A stretch of DNA of 64,000 nucleotides from Caenorhabditis remanei (taxonomy: Eukaryota > Nematoda > Chromadorea > Rhabditida > Rhabditidae): NCBI RefSeq assembly GCF_010183535.1, contig NC_071328.1, positions 744,001 through 808,000 on the forward strand. Reading direction: 5' to 3'. The number at the start of each line of letters is the position of its first letter. Within the stretch, counting starts at the first letter, position 1. A program made the position numbers and the translations under genes. Positions 10,720 through 21,200 of this stretch are shown piece after piece. The notes below the pieces were generated by a model. The model did no database searches, had not been told where the DNA came from, and saw nothing but the letters and a program-made list of their open reading frames with translations.

Positions 10720-12821
10720 TTATTTCGAGCTCGCATTCTCCGTCGTCGACGTGTTGTTCTCCTTTTGATCTTCCATTACCGTTCGATCAGGGTCTACTGG
10801 AAAGGTTTTTAGATTTTCTTATGTAATAATGTAATTAAAGGGGAACTGCGGTATTCTAAAAAATCGAGATATTTTGATATGAATCGACTCAGAATTTTGT
10901 AGAAAAGAGAAAAGTCTCTTGGAGCCAGGTCCGAAAATTCGTCTGAAAAAAGTTATGAGGTCTCAAAGTGTCAAAAAAGGGTCTTCCTTTTTCATCTGCA
11001 CGGCGAGAGACTTTAAAAAAAAATTAAATTAAACATTTCATGCGAGAGACCCTTTTTTGACACTTTGAGGCCTCATAATTCGCTTTAGACTAATTTTCGG
11101 ACCTGGCTCCAAAAGACTTTTCTCTTTTCCGCAAAATTCTGAGTCGATTCATATCAAAATATCTCGATTTTTGGAATACCGCAGTTCCCCTTTAAGTTCA
11201 ATTAATTTCAATTAATTATGCAATTAAAAATCACTCACATAACTGCAAATACAAGTCATCAACGTAGTCGAGCACCTCGTCCACTTCGAACTCCTCTTTC
11301 GACGCACTCTCTTCCGCCGTTTGGTTTTTGTTGGTTTTTGATGATTTTCCAGGTGTCCGTGAACTGGTTGGTGTCAGGTGGGGTGTCAAGTCCTCGATTA
11401 GTTTCACTCGTCCCATTCGTCTTGGTTTCTGGAAAATTTCATGTTTTTTTGGCGAAAAAATGGGAGTGTCTCATAGCAAATTTTACGCTGATTCCGAATC
11501 TGTAATCAGTTTTTGCAAGGCAAGTCGGAGAAAAAAAGTTATTCACGTTTTTCCGAGAATTCAGTGCAAATAGTCTTAAAACTGAAACTATGCATGTTTT
11601 CAAAAAAATTGTTATGTGTTTTTTGGATTTTGCTGCGTTAGAATTTTATTTAAATTTTAGGCTCCGCCTTTCAAAATAGTTGGCGCACCTAAGACTCCTT
11701 AATTTCCTTGTACACGTGCGTGAAGTCTGGCGTGCTTTTGACGCAATTTCAAAAAAGTTTGTATAGTCTGGCGTGTCTTTGACGCGATTTCAAGAAATTT
11801 GGTTCTGGAATCTGGCGTGTCTATAACGCGATTTCAAAAAAGTTTGTTCTGTCTGGCGTGCCTTTGACGCGATTTCAAAAAATTTGGATTTGGCTGGCGC
11901 GCCTTTGACGCGATTTCAAAAAAGTTTGTAGAGTCTGGCGTGCTTTTGACGCGATTTCAAAAAGTTTGTAGAGTCTGGCGTGTCTTTGACGCAATTTCAA
12001 AAAAGTTGGTTCTGGCTGGCGCGCCTTTGACGCAATTTCAAAAAAGTTGGTTCTGGCTGGCGTATCTTTGACGCGATTTCAAAAACGTTGGTTCTGTCTG
12101 GCGTGCCTTTGACGCGATTTCAAAAAAGTTGGTTCTGGCTGGCGTGCCTTTGACGCGATTTCAAAAAAGTTGGTTCTGGCTGGCGCGCCTTTGACGCGAT
12201 TTCAAAAAGGTTTTCTATGACTGGCGCACCGTTGACGCGTAGTCAAAATTCTACTGCTTTGCAAAATTTTTTAATTCAAAAAAAAATTCACAATTTTCAA
12301 TTATTGTACGTAAACCCGGCCCGTACTGCTCTTGCGTTTTTCAGTAATGGCCTAACTTTTCCTCTGTCTACAAAACTAGGCCACCCCTTGATATTCTTAC
12401 CAAATCCTGTCTAAATATAGATTCCGGTGAAGTCTTCTGCCCTAACAATGCCAAATCGTGTACACTGAACCCTTCGGCGTCGAATATAACCTAAAATTTT
12501 TAGATTTTGGAAATTGAAATCCGGTTGGCGCGCCTCTGACGCTATCCCAAAAGTCTGGCGTGCCTTTGGCGCGTTTTCAGTGTCTGAAACGTACCTGATA
12601 CAACTCTTTCTCCTTTTGAATGATTTTCCGGTCTTTTTCAACAATAATCTGCTGCTTTTTTGATTTCTTTTTCAATTTCTTATTCTGATAATTCATTTGT
12701 GTCGGCTTTTTTGTAGCCGGTGCAATTATTTCGTTCTTCTTCTTCTTTTTGCCTGAAACTAATTTTCTCTGTCAGGGAACGTCCAGTTCAAAAAAAACTC
12801 ACAAGAACATGCGTTACCCAT
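10720..12821 (-). CDS. Unrecognised 177-residue protein with N-terminal acylation signature
   Basis: Exons in transcription order: 12821-12803, 12752-12595, 12490-12401, 11428-11239 and 10796-10720 (stop TAA 10722-10720); 534 nt, all junctions in phase. The protein starts MGNACSC: Gly2 fits N-myristoylation and Cys5/Cys7 fit palmitoylation. A strongly basic stretch follows (KKKKKNEII, then KKLKKKSKKQQ), which would reinforce membrane binding. Exon 3 encodes a more structured stretch (VIFDAEGFSVHDLALLG). Exon 4 has a Pro/Ser/Thr-rich part and then an acidic EEFEVDEVLDYVDD. The C-terminus is Asn/Ser/Thr-rich. I recognise no family. The predicted location is the inner face of a membrane. The gene converges with lrp-1 and diverges from the gene at 13,863. 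Confidence 0.75.
10838..11195. repeat. Long inverted repeat (foldback element) in orphan-gene intron 4
   Basis: The left arm begins AAAGGGGAACTGCGGTATTC near 10,838. The right arm ends with its complement GAATACCGCAGTTCCCCTTT near 11,193. Arms of about 145 bp match with few differences around a loop near 10,990-11,040. It lies entirely inside the intron between 11,238 and 10,797. Confidence 0.8.
11690..12250 (+). repeat. CTGGCGTGCCTTTGACGCGATTTC minisatellite, second block
   Basis: About eleven 45-50 bp units run head to tail. The core CTGGCGYGCCTTTGACGC is followed by GATTTCAAAAAAGTT and a variable GGTTCTGG/TGTAGAGT tail. It sits in the intron between orphan-gene exons 3 and 4. Scattered single units lie at 12,525, 12,970-13,070 (opposite orientation), 17,965, 48,240 and 63,570-63,790. 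Confidence 0.85.
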
Positions 12822-13862
12822 TCTGCAACCGTTATTGAGAAGGAGGAAAAATATAAAAACTAAAAATTTTGATTGAAATGGCTAGAAATGAATTGTATTT
12901 CTCAAATTTACGTTGGAAATTCTTGTTTTCCAGAGGTCAACACTTTTTTCACGGAGAACTTGTTGAAAATGCGTTAAAGGCACGTCAGACTCTACAAACC
13001 TTTTTAAAAACGCGCCAAAGACACGCCAGACATACAGAAATTCCTTAGAACGCGTCAAAGGCGCGCCAGACTCCACAAATCCGGTTGAAAACGCAACTGT
13101 CGTGATTAGTTGTACGGTATCTCTGCGGACAGAAAAATGCCTCTAATAGTTTTTTCGATAAAATTATAGCGCATATATTACCATTGCATATCAAAATGCG
13201 GGGAATTTTTTTCTCTATCCATTTCAAAAACTTTGATCCGTTTTCCGTGATCCTCGAGCGTTTCAAACGTTTGTCATACTGTTTTCTCAAAAATAGCCAG
13301 GGACAAAACTCACTAGGGGAAGGTCATGGACTCGGTCTGGAGTTATGAGTCGTGACCTATATCATTTGAAAGCTGAGAAAACGATGATTCCAAATACATA
13401 TTCAGTTTTTTGCCCTTGAGGCCTGGTATTCAAAAAAAACAAGGCCAAAGTTCGGAAAAATGATCAATTATTGCCTTTCTAACACGCGAAAAACTTTTTG
13501 AAATACTTTTGCCATTTTCGCGTGTTAAAAAAGCAATAATTTATCATTTTTCCGAACTTTGACCTTGTTTTTCTTGAATACCAGACGTCGAGGGCAAAAA
13601 CTGAATATATATTTGGAATCATCGTTTTCTCAGCTTTCAAATGATATAGGTCACGACTCATAACTCCAGACCGAGTCCATGGACCTTCCCTAGTCAGCGT
13701 GAAAGGTCAGATGATATGGAAAAACATACGAAAATTTTCACGCTTTTCATTACAAACTCATGTTTATATCCGTGAACTAATTTGTTTTTTTTTATTTCCA
13801 CATGTCCTCAATACTAATTCATTCCCCATCGTATCATTCAATCAAAGCAAACGATTTTCTCG
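12822..13862. promoter_or_regulatory. Divergent intergenic region between the orphan gene and the secreted-protein gene
   Basis: 1,041 bp separate the two divergent start codons. Any shared promoter must lie here. I see no clear TATA element. The region holds inverted minisatellite units (12,965-13,075) and a large palindrome (13,317-13,690), leaving only short unique flanks: about 140 bp next to the left gene and 170 bp next to the right one. Confidence 0.45.
13317..13690. repeat. Family D palindromic element, copy 1
   Basis: The left arm contains GGAAGGTCATGGACTCGGTC and the right arm GACCGAGTCCATGGACCTTCC. The inner words ATATCATTTGAAAGCTGAGA and TCTCAGCTTTCAAATGATAT also pair. Arms are about 180 bp around a centre near 13,500. 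A diverged copy is at 55,740-56,095. Confidence 0.85.
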
Positions 13863-15645
13863 ATGAACATTCTTCTTGGTATCATTTTGCTTTATGGTGA
13901 GTTTCTGCGATTAGTTAATAAAAACTAAAGCCACGCCTGTCTCATTTCAGCTCATTTAGCTGACTCAGCATTTGTTAATAGATGCTACGAAGAAGATGAC
14001 CCGATGAATATAAAAAATAATTTTGATTCTCAGCGGAGTGAATTTGCAATAAAATACAATATTGCAAACATGAATGAGTTGGTGAGTTCAAAATATTAGT
14101 TTTCTACAGTTCTTACAACTGCGATCCACCAAAATTCCCTGAAAAAATGTCTTTTTTTCTCAGAATCTCTAATTTCGCACACATTTTTTTTTGGTTTCGG
14201 TAGAGCGCGGTTGTAAAAAGCGTGCCGTGCTAACACATGCACCAAAAATGACAGACAATTTGAAATTTCTTATAGCTATACGATCCAAATCTCGAAAAAA
14301 TTGCTAGAAGTTTCAAGTCTTGTGATGATTTGAAGGACGGATTCAACTACCAAATTGCCGTTGCTTTAAAAGAAACAAATGCAGTTTTTGAGCAATTTCT
14401 GTTGGAAACTAATCAAACAGATAAATTAGACCAATATGAGAAGAATAAAGGTTTTGGGGATTTCCATCCACTGCAAACTGGTTTTATCGCATGTGAAATG
14501 AGAGATGGATGTCCTCGAGGATACAGCGGTCCAATGATTTATATGTTGAGTCCACGGTGAGCAGGTTAATACAGTACCAGCCAAAAATATATCTTGCCTT
14601 TTTCAGTTGAAATTGTCCAACTTTGAGACTATGTCATGGTAAAACTAACTGTCCCACAAAATGACGTTTTATGGGGCCGAAAAGACCAAGAATATACCTT
14701 TTTGTAATTTTGATTTTTGAAACATAGCTCAAATTTAACGTGTCCCCTTGGTGTCACATCTTGTCGCAACTGTTCCAAAATTATATTTATCTGATAGATC
14801 AAAACCGGAGCTACATTTTTGTAGTTGACAACTTTTTGATAGCTCCGCCCACTTTTGAGATATGCGCCTTTAAAAATAGGTACCTCCAAGGAGCCGTTCT
14901 CGTTTCTCTGCGTCTCTCCTCCCAGGTGCCTAACTTTAAAGGCGCATATCTCAAAAGCGTGTAGAGCTATCAAAAAGTTGTCAACTACAAAAATATAGCG
15001 GTGGATTTGATCTACAAGAAAATGTTAAAATTTTTCAATTTATGGCAAGATTCAAAAAGTTAGAAGCTGTCAAAATACGTGTATTTTTTACTAGTTTTTG
15101 GTTGATTTTGCTCAAAATTTTGTTCTTTTTAAGTTTTTTAAAACTTTTTTGGTCGAATATAGTGTTTTTGACGGTGATTCTCTGTAAAACCTTTGATCTG
15201 TATAATTCATTAAAAATCTTCTTGATGGGACAATCAATGCTACCGTAACACCCTTTCAAAGTTGGAAAATTTCAACTGAAAACGGCCAAAGTTTACAACT
15301 TTTTGACCGGTACTGTAGGTGGCAGCATTGTTCCAACAACAAAACAAAATTTCCAGCGGAAAAATCCGCAAATCCGAAATCAAATATGGAAAACCCGGAT
15401 CCGCATGCACAAATGGGACGACTAGTAATCCTGGGGGGTTATGTAAAGTGACAATAGATGAAGGACTTTGGCCATTTCCGTATTATGAAGATGAGGAGGC
15501 GGAAATTGATGAATACCTGGAATCTCGGATGAATACTACTGTAGCTGAAGTGGAAATTACGGAGAGTGGAGCAGGAGGATTGAACTTCTTTTGTGGTTTT
15601 ACTGGTTTAGCTGTTGCGATTCTTTTTAGAAGTTTATTTGAGTAG
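13863..15645 (+). CDS. Secreted or GPI-anchored cysteine-containing protein, possibly divergent SCP/CAP-like
   Basis: Exons 13863-13896, 13951-14081, 14276-14556 and 15357-15645 (stop TAG 15643-15645) give 244 residues in one consistent frame. Residues 1-17 (MNILLGIILLYAHLADS) form a signal peptide. A Cys-containing ectodomain follows, with LYDPNLEKIARSFKSCDDL and FHPLQTGFIACEMRDGC. The order 'NMNEL-x-YD..LE' then 'FHPLQT' resembles nematode secreted SCP/CAP-like proteins, but I cannot confirm the family. The C-terminus has a small-residue site (ESGAGG) followed by a hydrophobic end (FTGLAVAILFRSLFE), which fits a GPI-attachment signal. One N-glycosylation sequon (NGT) is visible in the last exon. 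The start is the first ATG and gives the signal peptide. Confidence 0.75.
14107..14250. repeat. Family B short hairpin element (other copies listed)
   Basis: Arms of the type GCGCTCCACCGAAAT / TTTCGGTAGAGCGC flank a core with TCTCTTTTTCTCTG..TCTC..TTCGCACACA. Copies: 14,107-14,245, 16,015-16,125, 22,293-22,400, 28,320-28,430, 35,195-35,315 and 58,240-58,350. Each is about 110-140 bp and all are intronic or intergenic. Confidence 0.75.
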
Positions 15646-15761
15646 TAAAGAATGAATTGTATTTTTTGACCAAGTCGATTGTTTTGACTTAACTAGTCGA
15701 GTTGAATTTTTTCTATAAACTTGACCATAGGTACTTTTGACCTTAAGGATTTCAAATCTGC

Positions 15762-15767
15762 AATAAA
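15762..15767 (+). promoter_or_regulatory. Poly(A) signal of the secreted-protein gene
   Basis: AATAAA lies 117 bases after the stop codon at 15,645, a normal 3' UTR length for a small nematode gene. Confidence 0.6.
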
Positions 15768-16305
15768 AGTCTGCAAAATGATTCCCTGGGCCGAGTTATG
15801 AGCCGTCAAACTTTTTCATATTAAGCTAGACACACGATCTGCCGAAGTGCCTACCACAACCTATCTCTACATTTTCCAACCATCGGAAGTGCAGTAATTG
15901 TGGGCGCGCCTAGTAGTCGTAGGGCTGTGGGTTCGTTACTGCAAAATTTTTGCAAACTTTGTAAGAGGGACGTAGATTACTTGAGTGTTTGACCTAATAG
16001 CTCTGTACAGTGATTACAACTGCGCTCCACCGAAATCTCCTTGAGAAATGTCTCTTTTTCTCTGCGTCTCTCATATTCGCACACAATTTTCTTGGGTTTC
16101 GGTAGAGCGCAATTGTAAGAAGCGTGTCGTGCGAATAAGTCCTAGGAGCTACCAAATAAGTCTTACTGTAAGAATCAGGGTGTTGTAATGGTAAAATGAT
16201 GAATCAGGTAGTGAATACCGTAAAAAGTGTTCAAAGTAACGTTTTTCGACTGCACATCAAATCAAATCAAATAAAAACTGAAATAGTTTTATAATTCCAT
16301 AAAAC

Positions 16306-16311
16306 TTTATT
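16306..16311 (-). promoter_or_regulatory. unc-13: unc-13 poly(A) signal
   Basis: TTTATT on the plus strand, so AATAAA in the transcript, about 390 bases after the unc-13 stop codon. Confidence 0.5.
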
Positions 16312-16699
16312 AAAAATCTGTATATTCCATTTAAAACAAAACGGTTATTATCTTTTGAAAATCTCATCAAAAGGAAAAGGCACATGAAAAGCAACGGTCA
16401 AAAAGGGAATTCGGGAATTTTCAGATAACATTTTGGATTTTTGACCTGAAAAACCATTAAAATAAAAAATCTCGCTAGAATGTCAATGATTGGTCAATTA
16501 GAAAGAGGGGAACCCATTTTGATCGAAAGGTGAGAAAGAGGGAGGAAAATGATTTGAATTATTAAATTTTTAGAAATTAGAAATCTGGGGATAAAGAAAA
16601 AGAAAACAAAGAAAAAGACAAAATTTACAGGTAATCGATAATCGAGGGAGGATGTAGATCAAAAAGTTATTGCTTTTGGTCGGGATGAAGGCACTTGAA

Positions 16700-18276
16700 T
16701 CACGATCGATTGATGTTTTGGCTGGAGGCGGACGCCGCCATCACGGTTTCCGTTTCGTAACGGCATTCGGTTTTGAGACGGACGAAATCTTTTGCTATCT
16801 GGAAACGAAACGAATGGGAATGATAGCGAGGATAGCGATGATAACGATGATAGCGAGGATAGCAAGGATAGCGAGGATAGCGATGATAGCGAAGATAGCA
16901 AAGATAGCGACTCAAGATAGCGACTCAAAATAGCAAATATAGCGAAGATAGCAAAGATAGCGAAGATAGCGAAGATATCTATGATAGCGAGGATAGCGAA
17001 GATAGCGAAGATAGCGATGATAGCAAAGATAGCGACTCAAGATAGCAACGATAGCGATGATAACGATGATAGTGAAGATAGCGATGATAGCGATGATAGC
17101 GATGATAGCGAAGATAGCGACTCAAGATAGCGACTCAAAATAGCAAAGATAGCGAAGATAGCGAACTTGGGATTGCGCGACCCTAAGATACGGAGTTTCT
17201 AAATTTCGCTGCGTAGCGACTCAAATTATGGAAAATTCTAAGTTTCGTTGCGTAGCGACTCAAGATTTGTGACATTTTCCAAACCCTACCTCATCAGTCT
17301 GTCGTTGCGATAGAATCCTTAACAAAATGAGTCCGGTCTCGTCGATATGAAGACGAGTGCCGAGTTGGACCCACATCGCGCACGATCCCGCTGAAAATTT
17401 TAAATTTTTTTGATGCTACAGTAATCCTTTTGTGTGCTACAGTACCTTGATCAACGACAGCCGACAACTGTAGGACGCCGACGCCCACAATACGGTCTTC
17501 ACGGGCGAAACAGTAGTCTTTGACCTGGAACATGAGCTCGTAGTGCTCGGGCTCTCCTTCGTTGCCGAGGAAGCTAAAATATGTATGGTTACAGTAGTCC
17601 TGTGTAGATTTACGAGCGTAAACTCACAAATGGAATGTCTCATTGAACTTCGGAGCCCAGTTGCCGGGTTTACTTTTCGTCGCACACTTGCGTTTTTTGT
17701 CGGATAGATGGGGACCGACGAGATGAACCTCGACGAACGGTTTGAAGGCGGAGGATGTCTGCCAACGGAGGTCGTTCGCGGCGAGAACTGGAAATTTGAG
17801 TAATAGCGGTGGTGGTTAGACTGCGTAGCGACTCAAAAGATGCATAGTGTATTTTGACATAACTTGATTACAGTTGGCTGCGTAGCGACTCAAAAGGATA
17901 CGGAATCGGCTTTTGGAAAAACTGAGTTTTTGATTAGTTGTTTGGATTCTCCGACTTTTTTCGAGGCTGGCGCGCTTTTGACGTTTTTTCGGAAAAATCT
18001 GAAAATTGTGTATTTTGAGCCAAGTTTTGGTCTTTTTCTGCTGACTGGTGCGCCTCGGACGTCTTTGAAAGTCTCAAATCGATGAAAAGACTTATGCCTA
18101 ACCAGTTACAAGTACCCTAGTCAAAATTCGACTGCGTAGCGACTCAAAACGATACGGAGTAAGTCAAAAAGTACACTCACTTTTAACGGTAACCTTCTGC
18201 TCGCCGGTGCCTGGATGACTGAACAAGTCGACTTGTACACTGACTTCTCCAACCGGTTGCTCTTGGCTCGGTAGAT
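16700..18276 (-). CDS. unc-13: unc-13 C2C domain and C-terminus (five exons)
   Basis: Exons 18276-18181, 17787-17628, 17573-17446, 17390-17290 and 16798-16700. The C2 fold reads [56 protein letters not shown] and [18 protein letters not shown]. The loop aspartates typical of calcium-binding C2 domains are mostly missing (loop 1 is [11 protein letters not shown]), as known for Munc13 C2C, which binds membranes without calcium. The C-terminus is [15 protein letters not shown]...NINRS, then TGA (16,702-16,700). Confidence 0.93.
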
Positions 18277-21200
18277 CTGAAAATTTCAAAAATTTAAGAT
18301 TGATTCGACCCGTGTTAGAGCTGAAAATTTAAAAATTTTGACACTTTCAGCACGAAAAATACGTAGAAAATGTAATTTTTAGCCTGGAATTGAAATTTTC
18401 GTTGAAAAATCTGATTTTTTCGGTTTTTTAAGCCCAAAAACTATATTTTTAGATCGATTTTAAGTTTAAAAATTGCTGAAAGTGACAAAAATTGTTCAGA
18501 AAATCAGAAAATCGGATTTTTTTTCATTTTCAGCTCGAAAAATGTGTAGAAATTTGGTATTTTTGCTGAAAAATCTGCATAAGCACATTGTAGTGCTAAA
18601 ATTTAGTTAAAATCTTCAATTAGCGGTCGAAAATTTGACTTTTTCGGCGTTTTTACCGAATTTTTGCATGAAAATCATCAAAAATTGACGAAAGATTTAT
18701 TTTCAGTCAAAAAATCCAAAATTGATAAATTTCGCTGCATGGCGACTCAAGATACGGAGTTTCTTAATTTCGCTGAGTAGCGACTCTAGATTTCTAAGTT
18801 TCACTGCGTAGCGACTCTAAACCACCCACCTTGCTGCCTCTGACTTGTAATGAACGTCTTGATAAGCTGCTCCGTCGTCTGGGTGTACAAACTCAACGCA
18901 TACTTCAGCGACTGCAATTCTGGCGACTTTTCAAAGAACGACTTCTTCAATCCCTTGCCCGACGCGTGGAAACTGTCTTTAATAGCGTCCAACGCGCAGT
19001 CAAGTACCGTACACTGTTTGGGTGTCAAAGACTTTTCAGATTCTTTGGCTATATCCATCATCTCCTTCACCGCGTTCATATTCTTTATACTTGTGATGTT
19101 AGTAGACATAAGTTTCGTGACATCTCCAATTTTCGCGTTGGGTAGAGCTTTTAGGAGCGCTTTATCGGATAGCGGTGGCAGGACGACTCGTTTCTCCATA
19201 TTCACAATAGTTATCTTCCATAACTCCTTCAGAATATATTTCAGCACAGTCTTCTCACACTGATCGGCGTATCTTCTTAAAGATCCTTCTAGAAGATCCA
19301 TAAGGGGTTCCAGGACCGCATCGGCTTCCGGTTGCACTTGTGTCTTTTGTAACTGTGGTCCTTTGATTTTCACCAAGAGCATACCTAGTTTTATCGTCTG
19401 TTCGTGGATATGAGGCTCCAAAGTGGCCACAAATTCTGCGGAGAGCTTATCGAGAACTGAGTTCAACTTCTTTTGAAGGACAGTCAACACCTGTCCGATA
19501 TGCTCGTCCAACTCCGTACCGCCCATAGTCTCATAGATTTTCTCAAGTTGCACTCTGAGTTGTTGCACATTGTTCATCAGAATACAGGCGAGCTTCTCGT
19601 CATGTGCGAACTTCGGGAAATCCTTTTGGACCATGTCTGCGTAGGCGAGCAGCACTTTGTTAAGAGTCTTGCTGAACCGTTTCATCATGTCCGCGGCGAC
19701 TTCTGGGTTCGGACAGTCCATTTGTTTGAGGAGTTTTAAGGCGGCGTTGAGTTGGGTGAACACGTCGACGACACTGTTGGAGAATTTGGTGTGCTCGGAG
19801 GTTTGAGGGAAGTTGTCCGCTTTGTCGCTGGAAAAATTGGAAAGTTATTTCTGATTTTAGTTTTAAAAAATGGATAAAGTTCGAGACTCCGTCACGGCGC
19901 TATTTCCAATCCATTTTTTCCAAAATTGCACTTTTCTGGTAGATCAAATCCAGAGCTCTATTTTTGTAGTTGACAACTTTTTGGTAGCTATTCACGCTTT
20001 TGAGATATGCGCCTTTAAAGATAGGTAAATCCAGGGGGGGGGGGGGGGCAGGAGACGCAGACAGTCAGACGCTCTCGTTTCTCTGCGTCTCTCCTCCCAA
20101 GTGCCTAACTTTAAAGGCACATATCTCAAAAGCGCAAATAGATAGAGAGAAGTTGTCAACTACAAAAATGTAGCCCTGTTTCTGAACTTTCAGAAAAATA
20201 TAAATTTGGGACAGTTCGGACAGAACGTCACTCCAAGGGGACATGTTGAAGTTGAGCTATTTTTCAGTGGAAATCGAACTTTTCATTTTTCGGAAAACTC
20301 TTTCTTTATTAAGTTTTCTCAAATTGTTATACCTTAAAAAACCTATAGAGCTGTAATTTAAAAATATTAATGAAGATTAACGGAAGATTATGCAGATTTA
20401 CGGGATCTTTTGTAGATTTACGCTATAAATTTACAACACTTTGTGCTTATTTAAGCTGTCTAGTGTCGATTTACAAAATCTGTGTAGATTTACGCTATTC
20501 CATGTTGAAAATTTTCGTATTCTTAGTTGGAATGCTTGTATTTGTTTATTTTTTGCAAAAAACGTAAGTTAAGCAGCTCCTAAGCACCTATGCCGCTCCT
20601 TAAGCAGCGCCATATGATAAAATATCGCAGAATTCTTTATTTTTTACTTTTCTGAGCACCGCCCAAACTAAGCAGCGGTTTTTAAACTAACAATGTCCTA
20701 AGCCTAAGCCTAACCAGCGAGGATCAGTATTTGGCTGCGTAGCGACTCAAAAATATACGGAGTCATTTCATCTATCTACATAATTAGCAGTCACTGAACT
20801 CTAAACCAATGTGAAATACTCGCAGGGGACAATATTTGGCTGCGTAGCGACTCAAAAAGCTACTGAAGGGCTTCCCAAATTGATATTTGCCCTGACTTAC
20901 ACATTATAAGCATTCCTGAGAATATCCATCGAGTGTTCGTCATTCTCATTCAACCAATCCATCACAAACGGAATGAACCATGCAGGGAACTCGGGAATAC
21001 TCGTCTTATACGACTGCAACTCGGCCACATACTTGAAATAGAACCCTTTCACTTTGAAATACAAATTCATGTACTCGGGTGTCTTGCACTTCTTCTTCTG
21101 CGCATGTTCTTCCAACGCCATCCTCAAATCTGTCTTATAAAGTGTCCAGAGGGTATCAGCGGAGAGTTGACCGACGTTCAACTCCTGTGGGAATTGATTC

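Larger units (their letters stand above)
15646..16699. other. Convergent intergenic region with family B hairpin and unc-13 3' UTR
   Basis: It separates the tail-to-tail genes. It contains a family B hairpin (about 16,015-16,125). The unc-13 3' UTR has TTTATT at 16,306-16,311, which is AATAAA on the minus strand, about 390 bases past the stop. No additional coding sequence is visible. Confidence 0.6.

Noticed and set aside
16659..16933. ORFs on both strands in the GATAGC repeat
   Set aside because: Produced by the 9-bp periodic array; only the last 33 codons on the minus strand (16,798-16,700) belong to unc-13.
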